Shown here: positions 1 through 6,969 of the stretch, piece by piece
Layout: every line of letters begins with the position of its first letter
Position numbering within the stretch: position 1 is the first letter of the stretch
Assembly (NCBI GenBank): GCA_002369255.1
Contig: DFFO01000063.1
Span: 1-10,056 of the forward strand
DNA from: Lachnospiraceae bacterium UBA3774
GTDB lineage: Bacteria > Bacillota > Clostridia > Lachnospirales > Lachnospiraceae
Length of the DNA stretch: 10,056 nucleotides
Reading direction: 5' to 3'
Translations under genes and position numbers: made by a program
The notes under the pieces: generated by a model
The model's input: only the letters and a program-made list of their open reading frames with translations
Databases searched by the model: none
What the model was told of the DNA's origin: nothing

Positions 1-766
1 CCCATGAAATATCAAGTTCATTACCGTTTATCAGCGCTTTGTTGTAAGCTTTTTTTACAGTAAATACGGGAAGACCTGATAATGCTTTTTCAATAGGTAT
101 GATAAGCGAATCTGCTTTTTTGACGTCGGCAAGATCCTGAACTTTCGAAATGCTGACAGCGTCCTCTACGGAAAAATCACCCGACTCTATGCGCCGCAGC
201 TCTTTCATTGCCGCTCCGCATCCGAGCTTTTCTCCTATATCGTGACAAAGTGTTCTGATGTACGTTCCTTTTGAACAATATACCCTTATAGTCGCAAAGG
301 GCGGGGTTATGTCTTTTATTTCTATTTTTTCAATGCTGACTCTGCGGGGTTTTCTTTCGACCGTAACGCCCTTTCTGGCCAGCTCGTAAAGCTTTTTTCC
401 GTTAACTTTTATGGCGGAATACATAGGCGGAAGCTGCTCGTAGCTGCCTTCAAACGAGAGGATCGCAGCCTTTATATCGTCATCGGACGCGTTTACTGTT
501 CTCTCTTTCAGAACAGTCCCTCCGCAGTCCTGCGTGTCCGTCGTGATCCCGAGACAAAGAACGGCGTCATATACTTTGTTTTCTGCAGTCAGCATATCGG
601 ACAGCTTTGTGGCCTTTCCGACAAGCACCGTCAGCACCCCCGTAGCGTCCGGATCGAGCGTCCCCGTGTGGCCTATTTTTTTCTGCCCGAGGATCCCCCT
701 AAGCTTTGCCACAACGTCGTGGGAAGTATATCCTTTTTCTTTGTCTATCAGCAATATTCCGTTCAT
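1..766 (-). CDS. truB: tRNA pseudouridine(55) synthase TruB, partial (C-terminus off the left edge)
   Basis: TruB converts uridine 55 in the T-loop of elongator tRNAs to pseudouridine in the cytosol. The first 255 codons are visible, starting MNGILLIDKEKGYTSHDVV. The family signature GHTGTLDPDATGVL lies at residues 32-45, and Asp38 matches the catalytic Asp (E. coli Asp48). The Y-x-A-x-K-x-x-G-x-x-x-Y-E-x-A-R-x-G block and the SKGTYIRTL motif of the catalytic domain also follow. Full-length relatives have about 290-315 residues, so the missing part is mainly the small C-terminal domain. The ATG lies one base after the nrnA stop codon and has no strong ribosome binding site at normal spacing, so translation is probably coupled to nrnA. 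TruB following nrnA at the end of the nusA-infB operon is the usual Firmicutes order. Identity is very secure. Confidence 0.96.
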   Translation of the reverse strand, partial: MNGILLIDKEKGYTSHDVVAKLRGILGQKKIGHTGTLDPDATGVLTVLVGKATKLSDMLTAENKVYDAVLCLGITTDTQDCGGTVLKERTVNASDDDIKAAILSFEGSYEQLPPMYSAIKVNGKKLYELARKGVTVERKPRRVSIEKIEIKDITPPFATIRVYCSKGTYIRTLCHDIGEKLGCGAAMKELRRIESGDFSVEDAVSISKVQDLADVKKADSLIIPIEKALSGLPVFTVKKAYNKALINGNELDISW

Positions 767-767
767 T

Positions 768-1763
768 TTATGAGAGTTGTTTTTCTACCTCTTTTGCAAT
801 GATTTGCGCTATTTCTTCAGGCGTTCCGCTCAGTTCGCAGCCTGCGGCATGGGCATGACCGCCTCCGCCGAAGGATACGGCTATATCGCCCACGTTTACA
901 GCCTCCTTTGACCGGAGGGATACCTTGTAAGCGTCTTCACAGCCTTTCCAGTAGATAAAGGCCGAGACCAGCGTCCCTTCGGTGACGCGCAGCTGATCGA
1001 TCACTCCGTCAAGGTCGGTCGATTTTACGCTCATTTCTTCCATCATTTCTTTGGTGAAAAAACTGTATATCAGCTTTCCGTCAAGAAGCAGCATGGCATT
1101 ATCCAGCGCGCGCCCGAGCGCTTTATTCTGGGCAAAGGTTTTTTTGTAAAAAGTATTTTCAATAATAAATGCCGGCTCCGCGCCGAGTTCTATCAGCTTT
1201 CCGGCGTAGATCATCGTTTCATTCAGCGTATTTGAGTGCATAAAAACACCCGTATCATGAACGATTCCGAGATACAGGCACTCGGCAGTCTGCTTGCTTA
1301 AGCGGTTCATATCGATCACGGTGCAGACGACTTCACAGGCGGAGGACCGCTCGGGGTTGATCAGACAATACGCACCTTCAAGTCCCGTATTTGTAATATG
1401 GTGATCTATGCAGATCCTCTCGTCTGCTCCTGTAAAGTATTTCGCCGCCTCACCCATTCTTGCGGAATCGGCGCAGTCGAGAGCAAAACACAGATCGAAA
1501 TGAATGTCCTGCGAAAAATCATGGCAAACATCCTTTGCTCCGGCGAGAAACTCAAAGTCTTTTGAGAATTCTTCGAGGAAAACCGTCACCGAGGCTTCGG
1601 GCTTTATGGTCCGGATGTAGCCTGCCATGCCAAGGCACGCGCCGACGTCATCGCCGTCCGGGCGTACGTGGCCGACGATTCCGATCTTTCCGGCCTTTTT
1701 TATGGCCTTTTCGATCACCTTTGCTGCCGGCCTGTTTGCCTTGCGGAACATATCAGTTTTCAT
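768..1763 (-). CDS. nrnA: DHH-family phosphoesterase, NrnA-type oligoribonuclease / pAp phosphatase
   Basis: This is a cytosolic Mn-dependent phosphoesterase. NrnA relatives degrade 2-5 nt RNAs and dephosphorylate 3'-phosphoadenosine 5'-phosphate (pAp). The 331-residue protein shows the DHH motifs in order: HVRPDGD (His32, Asp36, Asp38), FALDCAD (Asp96), IDHH (Asp120-His121-His122) and VHDTG (Asp170). The C-terminal DHHA1 substrate-binding motif GGGGHAHAAG is at about 299-308. I chose the ATG at 1763 because an AGAGG sequence lies 9 nt upstream. It overlaps the end of rbfA by 11 nt. An upstream TTG/ATG set would lengthen the overlap, and an ATG at 1751 is the alternative. The stop is one base from truB. 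The position between rbfA and truB matches many Clostridia. Substrate preference cannot be read from the sequence. Confidence 0.93.
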   Translation of the reverse strand: MKTDMFRKANRPAAKVIEKAIKKAGKIGIVGHVRPDGDDVGACLGMAGYIRTIKPEASVTVFLEEFSKDFEFLAGAKDVCHDFSQDIHFDLCFALDCADSARMGEAAKYFTGADERICIDHHITNTGLEGAYCLINPERSSACEVVCTVIDMNRLSKQTAECLYLGIVHDTGVFMHSNTLNETMIYAGKLIELGAEPAFIIENTFYKKTFAQNKALGRALDNAMLLLDGKLIYSFFTKEMMEEMSVKSTDLDGVIDQLRVTEGTLVSAFIYWKGCEDAYKVSLRSKEAVNVGDIAVSFGGGGHAHAAGCELSGTPEEIAQIIAKEVEKQLS

Positions 1764-2148
1764 ACTTGTCATCCTCTTCGGGCTCTCTGTCCGGAATCTG
1801 CGCCACAAGCTCCTCGAGTCTGTGCGTCATATTAACTCCGTAAGCGATCGAGTTGTCGGCAATAAACGATATCTGCGGCGTGTTGCGCAGATTCAGTCTT
1901 CTTGCAAGTTCTTTGCGTATAAAGCCTTCCGCGCTGACAAGCCCCTTTATCGTATCTTCAAGGCTGCCGCCGTTTCCGAGCGAGCTGATATAAGCCTTGC
2001 AGGTCTTTAAGTCGGGCGCCACATATACCTGCGTGACGCTGATTAGTCCGCTGATCCTGGGGTCTTTTACTTCATCTCTTATGATGGCGCTCAGCTCTCT
2101 TTTTACCTCGTTGCTTATTCTGTTGTTTTTAATACTGCCTTTTCTCAT
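1753..2148 (-). CDS. rbfA: 30S ribosome-binding factor RbfA
   Basis: RbfA is a small KH-like protein that binds immature 30S subunits and helps mature the 5' end of 16S rRNA. The 131-residue product has the family pattern: an N-terminal helix with RISNEVKRELSAIIRDEVKDPR, the strand SVTQVYVAPDLKTCKAYIS, and the C-terminal RKELARRLNLRNTPQISFIADNSIAYG block. A short acidic tail (EPEEDDKYEN) follows. Its length fits the usual 115-135 residues. The ATG is one base after the infB stop (TAA-T-ATG) without a clear ribosome binding site, which points to coupling with infB. Its last codons overlap the start of nrnA. Call is secure. Confidence 0.96.
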   Translation of the reverse strand: MRKGSIKNNRISNEVKRELSAIIRDEVKDPRISGLISVTQVYVAPDLKTCKAYISSLGNGGSLEDTIKGLVSAEGFIRKELARRLNLRNTPQISFIADNSIAYGVNMTHRLEELVAQIPDREPEEDDKYEN

Positions 2149-2149
2149 A

Positions 2150-4867
2150 TTATTTGCGTTCTACCCGGACCATCTCATAGGCCTCGATCTGATCTTCCTG
2201 TGCAAGATCGTTGAATCCGTCGAAAACAAGACCGCATTCATATCCGTCTTTGACTTCTTTTACGTCATCCTTGAATCTCTTGAGAGAAGAAAGAGTTCCT
2301 TCGTAAATCTGCTCTCCGTCTCTGGTTATGCGGCATTTACAGCCTCTGATGATCTTTCCGTCAAGCACAAAGGATCCCGCGATAACACCGATCTGACTTG
2401 CTTTAAAGGTCTGTCTAACGACGGCATGTCCGATGATCTTTTCTTCAAATACCGGATCGAGCATTCCCTTCATGGCGTCTTCTACGTCTTCTATCGCCTT
2501 GTAGATAACGTCATACATGCGTACGTCTACCTTGTCGGCCTCCGCGCTGTTCTTCGCAAGCGCGTCTATCTTTACGTTAAAGCCGATGATGATCGCGTTT
2601 GAAGCTGAAGCAAGCGTAACGTCGGATTCGTTGATATTTCCGGCTCCGCTGTGTATGACCTTGACGACCACTTCATCATTTGAAAGCTTGACAAGACTGT
2701 TTTTGACCGCTTCTACAGAGCCCTGAACGTCGGCTTTTACAATGATATTGAGTTCTTTGAGCTCGCCTTCCTTGATCTGCTCGAAGATGTCGTCAAGCGA
2801 CACTCTGCTCTTCGTTTCCTTTACGAGACGTTTCTTTTCCTCTGCGATAAACGTTTCCGCAAAGCTTCTCGCGTCCTTTTCGGAATCGGTCGCCACAAAT
2901 ACCTCTCCGGCATTGGGTACGTCATTTAATCCGAGGATTTCTACGGGAACAGAAGGCGTCGCGCTCTTTACACGGTTTCCTTTGTCGTCTATCATAGCGC
3001 GGATCTTTCCGTAGGAAGTTCCGGCTGCGACGGTATCGCCCACTTTAAGCGTACCTTTTTGCACAAGCACGGTAGCAACGGGGCCTCTGCCCTTGTCGAG
3101 CTGGGCTTCTATTACAAGGCCTCTCGCGTTGCGGTTCGGATTTGCGCGAAGCTCCAGAACGTCAGCCTCCAAAAGCACCATTTCGAGCAGGTCATTGATT
3201 CCTTCTCCGGTCTTTGCGGAAATCGGAACCATCGTCGTGGATCCGCCCCACTCTTCATCTACGAGTTCGTATTCCATGAGAGCCTGTTTTACTCTGTTTA
3301 CGTCGGCTCCGGGCTTGTCGATCTTGTTTATCGCTACTATGATCTCTACGCCCGCGGCTTTCGCGTGGTTGATCGCCTCTACGGTCTGAGGCATGACTCC
3401 GTCGTCGGCCGCTACTACAAGGATCGCAATATCTGTAGCCTGTGCGCCTCTCATACGCATGGCGGTAAAGGCTTCATGACCGGGAGTATCGAGGAAGGTT
3501 ATGGCTCTTCCGTTTATCTCTACGGTATAAGCGCCGATCGCCTGCGTGATGCCGCCGGCTTCTTTTGATATAACGTTTGTCTTTCTGACTGCGTCAAGCA
3601 GCGAAGTTTTACCATGATCTACGTGACCCATAACGCAGACTACCGGAGGTCTTGCCACAAGTTCTTCTTCACTGTCTTCTACCTTTTCTTCAAGCAGTTC
3701 TGCGATCACGTCTACCGGGATCTCTTTTTCGCAAAGCACGTCGAATTCCACGGCGATATTTTCAGCGGTCTCGTAATCGATCTCATCATTGACCGTCAAT
3801 ATCTGGCCTTTAAGGAAAAGCTTTTTGATGATGGTGGACGCCTGTATCTTCATAGCGTCGGCAAGCTCTTTGATCGTAAGAGTCTCCGGTATGGTAATAG
3901 TCTTGATCTGAGGCTCTTCGGGCTCCTTTGTCTTTTGAGGAGTCCGAACGAGGCTCTTGTTTGAGACTTTTACGCCGGGGTGCCTGAGCTCGTCGCTGTT
4001 TTTCTTGTCAAATCTGTTGCCCTGACCGCGAGCGTTTTTGCCGCCCTTTCCGGGCTTTTGCATAGCCATTTCATAGGCGCCCATCTGCTGTCCGCGATAA
4101 CCGCCCGCTCCGCGCTGATTTTGCCCGGGGGCAGCGTTTTGACGAAAACCTCCCTGACCCTGGCGCATGCCGCCCTGTTCGCGGCCCTGGCCCTGGCGCG
4201 GTCCCTGAGGACGGGCGCCGCCCCTAACCGCCTCGCCGGGTTTTGAAGGACGTCCCTGTCCCCCGGAAGGCTTTTTGGTTCTGCTCGTAGCCGCTCTGAC
4301 CGCCTCAAGATCTACAAATCTCGGCGCGGGTTTTGGAGGCTGAACTTCACCGGGCTGCTCTTCTTTTTCGGGCGCAGCAGGTTCCGCCTTTTCTTCAGGC
4401 TCTTCGGCTTTCTTTTTAGACGTCTTTTTCTCGGGCTTTGCCTCTTCGTCTTTCTTTTCTTCCGCAGTCTTTTTGGCAGCAGCCTTTTTAGGGGTTTCTT
4501 CCTTTGCCTCTGCGGGCGCCGCCTCTTTTACTTCTTCAGGCGCTTCTTCGGTTGCGGCTTTTTTGCGGACGGTTTTCTTTTCTTCCGTCTCAGGAGCTTT
4601 TGCAACCACCTTTCTTCTGACCGTCTTTTTCTCCTCTGCGGCCTCCTCCGTCTTTTGCGCGGTCTCCTCCTTCTTTGCCGCAGGTCTTGCCGCGGCAGGT
4701 CTTGCCACGGGCCTTGCGGGTCTTGGCGGCATCGCGCCACCTCTTGATTTAAGTGAGTTCTGGGCGCTGTTCTGAGCGCGGAATACGACCGTCATTTTTT
4801 TCTTTTTGGGCGCTTCCGTCTCAGGCGTTTCGTTTATATTTTCTTTTTTATCCATATTCTCTGCCAT
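2150..4867 (-). CDS. infB: translation initiation factor IF-2
   Basis: IF2 is the GTPase that brings initiator fMet-tRNA to the 30S subunit and promotes 50S joining. The 905-residue protein has three parts. Residues 1-310 are a low-complexity extension: Ala/Glu/Lys-rich to about 185, then Gly/Gln/Arg-rich from about 200 to 290. An IF2_N domain follows (about 321-372, TIPETLTIKELADAMKI). The GTPase core has G1 GHVDHGKT (414-421), G3 DTPGH (460-464), G4 NKID (514-517) and G5 SAK (550-552). Domains II, III and IV fill the rest, ending EAYEMVRVERK. The ATG has an AAAGGAG ribosome binding site 6 nt upstream, which overlaps the stop codon of the L7Ae gene. The N-terminus is long but within the Firmicutes range. 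Many overlapping frames here are by-products of biased codons and not genes. Confidence 0.98.
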   Translation of the reverse strand: MAENMDKKENINETPETEAPKKKKMTVVFRAQNSAQNSLKSRGGAMPPRPARPVARPAAARPAAKKEETAQKTEEAAEEKKTVRRKVVAKAPETEEKKTVRKKAATEEAPEEVKEAAPAEAKEETPKKAAAKKTAEEKKDEEAKPEKKTSKKKAEEPEEKAEPAAPEKEEQPGEVQPPKPAPRFVDLEAVRAATSRTKKPSGGQGRPSKPGEAVRGGARPQGPRQGQGREQGGMRQGQGGFRQNAAPGQNQRGAGGYRGQQMGAYEMAMQKPGKGGKNARGQGNRFDKKNSDELRHPGVKVSNKSLVRTPQKTKEPEEPQIKTITIPETLTIKELADAMKIQASTIIKKLFLKGQILTVNDEIDYETAENIAVEFDVLCEKEIPVDVIAELLEEKVEDSEEELVARPPVVCVMGHVDHGKTSLLDAVRKTNVISKEAGGITQAIGAYTVEINGRAITFLDTPGHEAFTAMRMRGAQATDIAILVVAADDGVMPQTVEAINHAKAAGVEIIVAINKIDKPGADVNRVKQALMEYELVDEEWGGSTTMVPISAKTGEGINDLLEMVLLEADVLELRANPNRNARGLVIEAQLDKGRGPVATVLVQKGTLKVGDTVAAGTSYGKIRAMIDDKGNRVKSATPSVPVEILGLNDVPNAGEVFVATDSEKDARSFAETFIAEEKKRLVKETKSRVSLDDIFEQIKEGELKELNIIVKADVQGSVEAVKNSLVKLSNDEVVVKVIHSGAGNINESDVTLASASNAIIIGFNVKIDALAKNSAEADKVDVRMYDVIYKAIEDVEDAMKGMLDPVFEEKIIGHAVVRQTFKASQIGVIAGSFVLDGKIIRGCKCRITRDGEQIYEGTLSSLKRFKDDVKEVKDGYECGLVFDGFNDLAQEDQIEAYEMVRVERK

Positions 4868-4870
4868 CCG

Positions 4871-5227
4871 TTACTCCTTTGAACAATTCATCTTCTTTAA
4901 CAGATTTTGTGAAAGTCCTTCGTCTGTTATCGCTACTATGGTTCTTTCGTCCTTTCCGACGGCTTTTCCAAGCTGCTCTTTGTCGAGCATGATCAGCATC
5001 CGCACTTTGTAACCGTTACAAAGCTTTCCGTAATCGGTTCTGGTGTTTTCGGATGCGTCCCGCGCCACGATCACAAGCTTTGCCGTTCCGGACTTAATGG
5101 CTTTTTCGGCGGCAAAAGCTCCGGACGCGGCAGCGCCGGCTTTCGCGCAGATGCCGAGCATTCCGAGGAATGCTTTATCATTCGTCGTCGGGCTCTGCTG
5201 TGTATTCTCCTTCGGGATATTCTTCAT
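4871..5227 (-). CDS. L7Ae/L30e-family RNA-binding protein (YlxQ-like)
   Basis: The product resembles YlxQ, the L7Ae-like protein of the nusA-infB operon, a family whose characterised members bind kink-turn RNA. Visible family features are the first helix KAFLGMLGICAKAGAAASG, the strand AKLVIVARDASENT, and the C-terminal LGKAVGKDERTIVAITDEG. With the ATG at 5227 it has 118 residues and overlaps nusA by 50 nt. The start is uncertain. The only ATG after the nusA stop (5161) would remove part of the first helix, so translation must begin inside nusA. Candidates are ATG 5227 (GAAGG 11 nt upstream), ATG 5236 (too close to the same GAAGG), TTG 5248 (AGAGG about 6-7 nt upstream) and ATG 5266. It directly precedes infB, 3 nt away. 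Function in this organism is inferred only from family and position. Confidence 0.85.
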   Translation of the reverse strand: MKNIPKENTQQSPTTNDKAFLGMLGICAKAGAAASGAFAAEKAIKSGTAKLVIVARDASENTRTDYGKLCNGYKVRMLIMLDKEQLGKAVGKDERTIVAITDEGLSQNLLKKMNCSKE

Positions 5228-6353
5228 ATTCTTCATATCCTTCTTCAAATTCGCCCTCTTCATCATAGTAGTAATCTTCTATATAACCGATCTCTTCGAA
5301 CAGGCCGCTTTCTCTTGCCTGGCTCTCGCTCTTGATATCGATCTTGTAACCGGTAAGTCTTGCGGCCAGTCTGGCGTTCTGTCCGACCTTACCTATGGCC
5401 AGTGAAAGCTGGTAATCGGGAACGACCACGATCGCGCTCTTTTCTTCATCATCCGCAAGTACGCAGATGACCTTTGCGGGGCTGATGGCATTTTCGATAA
5501 GCTCCGCGGAAACGTCGGACCAGTTGATTATGTCGATCTTTTCGCCGCCGAGTTCGTCTACTACGGCATTTACACGGCTTCCGTTTACGCCTACGCAGGC
5601 TCCGATGGGATCTACGTTTTCATCATTTGACCAAACGGCCATTTTGGTTCTGGAACCGGCTTCTCTCGCTATGGAAACGATCTCCACTACGCCGCTTTGT
5701 ATTTCGCCCACTTCCGCCTCAAAAAGCTTTCTGACAAGCTCGGGGCTGGTTCTGGAAGCAGAGATCCTCGGTCCTTTGGGTGATTCCTTGACTTCGAGGA
5801 TATAAACCTTCATTCTTCTGCCGGGAGTGTAATTTTCGGTCTTTACCTGGTCGTTTTCGCCTATTATGGCATCGGCCTTGCCGAGGTTTACGGCCACGTT
5901 CTTTCCGACCTGACGAGAAATGGTTCCGGTAACGACTTCATGTTCTTTTGAATTGAACTGATCGTAAACGGAGCGGCGTTCCTCTTCTCTCAGCTTTTGG
6001 AGTATAACGTTTTTCGCATTCTGAGACGCGATACGTCCGAAATCGGCAGATTCGAATTTTCTGCGGAAGATGTCTCCGAATTTGAGTTTTTCGCCGTATT
6101 TTTCTTTTAACTGATCCTTTGTGATCTGGGTGGAGGGATCCGTGAACTCCGAATCTCTTACGACCTCAAGTTCCTGAAACAGCTCATAATCTCCGGTCTC
6201 ATAATCAAATACGACTTTGATGTTGTCCGATTTCCCGAAGTGCTTGTTGCTTGCTGCAAGAAGCGAAGCCTCAATGGCGCCGAAAATGGCCTCTCTGCTG
6301 ATCCCTTTTTCTTTTTCGAGCATCGAAAGAGCAGCAATAAGTTCTGAATTCAT
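5178..6353 (-). CDS. nusA: transcription termination/antitermination factor NusA
   Basis: NusA binds RNA polymerase and nascent RNA, stimulating pausing and intrinsic termination and taking part in antitermination. The 391-residue protein has the N-terminal polymerase-binding domain (about 1-125), an S1 domain (about 135-200), KH1 with DPIGACVGVNGSRVNAVVDEL (about 250-270) and KH2 with LAIGKVGQNARLAARLTG (about 320-337). After about residue 350 comes a tail very rich in Glu, Asp and Tyr (YYYDEEGEFEEGYEEYEEY). The length is typical of Firmicutes NusA, which lack the AR1/AR2 repeats of E. coli. The ATG has a near-ideal AAGGAGG site about 10 nt upstream and lies 15 nt after rimP. The end is a tandem TGA-TAA located inside the L7Ae reading frame. 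Confidence 0.97.
   Translation of the reverse strand: MNSELIAALSMLEKEKGISREAIFGAIEASLLAASNKHFGKSDNIKVVFDYETGDYELFQELEVVRDSEFTDPSTQITKDQLKEKYGEKLKFGDIFRRKFESADFGRIASQNAKNVILQKLREEERRSVYDQFNSKEHEVVTGTISRQVGKNVAVNLGKADAIIGENDQVKTENYTPGRRMKVYILEVKESPKGPRISASRTSPELVRKLFEAEVGEIQSGVVEIVSIAREAGSRTKMAVWSNDENVDPIGACVGVNGSRVNAVVDELGGEKIDIINWSDVSAELIENAISPAKVICVLADDEEKSAIVVVPDYQLSLAIGKVGQNARLAARLTGYKIDIKSESQARESGLFEEIGYIEDYYYDEEGEFEEGYEEYEEYPEGEYTAEPDDE
5217..5243. repeat. three tandem 9-bp units at the nusA/L7Ae overlap
   Basis: Three copies of a 9-bp unit (minus strand GAAGGATAT, then GAAGAATAT twice) lie in the nusA tail. In the nusA frame they code for Glu-Gly/Glu-Tyr triplets. In the L7Ae frame they supply the Met-Lys-Asp/Asn residues and the candidate ATG start codons. 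Confidence 0.85.
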
Positions 6354-6369
6354 TTTTAGATTTCCTCCT
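6354..6369 (-). promoter_or_regulatory. strong ribosome binding site of nusA
   Basis: The rimP-nusA gap reads AAGGAGGAAATCTAAAA before the ATG. The AAGGAGG core matches the anti-Shine-Dalgarno end of 16S rRNA almost perfectly and sits about 10 nt from the start. It is the strongest ribosome binding site in this operon and fixes the nusA start at 6353. Confidence 0.8.
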
Positions 6370-6833
6370 TAGAAGTCAAATGCAAGTCTGATCATCGCTA
6401 TATTTTTTCTTTCAAACCTGCAAATTTCATTGTTAATTTCTATCTCAACGCTTTCCGCGTCAAATCCCTTTAACGTGCCGGTATGTTCTTTGCTTCCTGC
6501 GGCAGCTCTGTAAAGCTTTAAATCCACTTCCTCGCCCATATGCCTGACAAAGTCTTTGTCCTTTTTTAACGGGCGTCCGAGTCCCGGCGAGCTTACCTCG
6601 AGAATATATGCGTCGTCTATGAAGTCATATTTATCAAGCTCGTCGGAGAGGGCTCTGCTCACCGTTTCACAGTCGTCTATGGTGATGCCTCCCGGCTTGT
6701 CGATATATGCCCGAAGAAAATAGCTGCCGCCTTCCTTTACGTATTCCACGTCCACAAGCTCGAACTGCAGCGGCAGAAGTATCGGTTCTAACAGTTCCTG
6801 CGTTCTTTTTTCATATTCGTTTGCTTTTGCCAT
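6369..6833 (-). CDS. rimP: ribosome maturation factor RimP
   Basis: RimP is a cytosolic factor needed for assembly of the 30S subunit, acting around uS12 binding. The 154-residue protein shows the usual N-terminal alpha/beta domain (FELVDVEYVKEGGSYFLRAYIDKPGGITIDDCETVSR, residues 24-60). The family signature EVSSPGLGRPLKK follows at 79-91. The Sm-like C-terminal domain comes next (DLKLYRAAAG to ENKNIAMIRLAF-type ending). Its length is normal. The ATG is preceded by AAAAGGTAAAA, a modest ribosome binding site. It is the first gene of the nusA-infB operon, as in most Firmicutes, and lies 25 nt downstream of a strong hairpin that may control the whole operon. Confidence 0.96.
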   Translation of the reverse strand: MAKANEYEKRTQELLEPILLPLQFELVDVEYVKEGGSYFLRAYIDKPGGITIDDCETVSRALSDELDKYDFIDDAYILEVSSPGLGRPLKKDKDFVRHMGEEVDLKLYRAAAGSKEHTGTLKGFDAESVEIEINNEICRFERKNIAMIRLAFDF

Positions 6834-6858
6834 TTTTACCTTTTGTTTTTCATAAAAT

Positions 6859-6881
6859 CAGGTGAGCCGCCGGCTCACCTG
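6859..6881 (-). promoter_or_regulatory. leader hairpin of the rimP-nusA operon, candidate attenuator
   Basis: A perfect inverted repeat forms a 10-bp GC-rich stem (CAGGTGAGCC / GGCTCACCTG) with a 3-nt loop. On the minus strand it is followed by ATTTTATG, a short and interrupted U-run. It begins about 20 nt after the predicted transcription start and ends 25 nt before the rimP ATG. The shape is that of a weak intrinsic terminator of the kind that depends on NusA. From memory, NusA-dependent termination in the leader of the equivalent B. subtilis operon has been reported as autoregulation. The same role here is inference. It could also act only on RNA stability. Confidence 0.6.
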
Positions 6882-6907
6882 TACACTAAACTCTATTCAA
6901 CATGTGA

Positions 6908-6936
6908 AGAATACCACAAACCTCACCAAAAATCAA
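6908..6936 (-). promoter_or_regulatory. sigma-A-type promoter of the rimP-nusA-infB operon
   Basis: On the minus strand, TTGATT (6931-6936) and TATTCT (6908-6913) are separated by exactly 17 bp. The base pair TG is placed one base before the -10 (extended -10). Transcription would start near 6901, giving a leader of roughly 68 nt that contains the hairpin at 6859-6881. It is the only good promoter seen ahead of rimP. Confidence 0.7.
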
Positions 6937-6948
6937 GCTTTTTGGTGA
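6923..6948. repeat. 26-bp inverted repeat overlapping the rimP promoter -35
   Basis: Two perfect 10-bp arms, TCACCAAAAA and TTTTTGGTGA, flank a 6-bp spacer. One arm and the spacer cover the -35 and part of the promoter spacer. As RNA from the barstar side it makes a stem that could end transcription or block 3' decay, but no U-run follows it. As DNA it could be an operator. The sequence does not decide between these. Confidence 0.5.
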
Positions 6949-6969
6949 ATTTATTCGGTCCTTGGCAGA

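Noticed and set aside
534..773. Plus-strand frame opposite truB
   Set aside because: It lies wholly opposite the conserved TruB catalytic domain and has no family features.
3970..4308. Long frames on both strands within the infB N-terminal region
   Set aside because: They are shadows of GC-biased, low-complexity infB codons. Their translations are Ala/Arg-rich without family motifs, and infB is certain.
5228..5266. L7Ae start at ATG 5266
   Set aside because: It has no ribosome binding site and makes an 89-nt overlap. The extra residues only mirror the acidic nusA codons in another frame. A start nearer the first helix is more likely.
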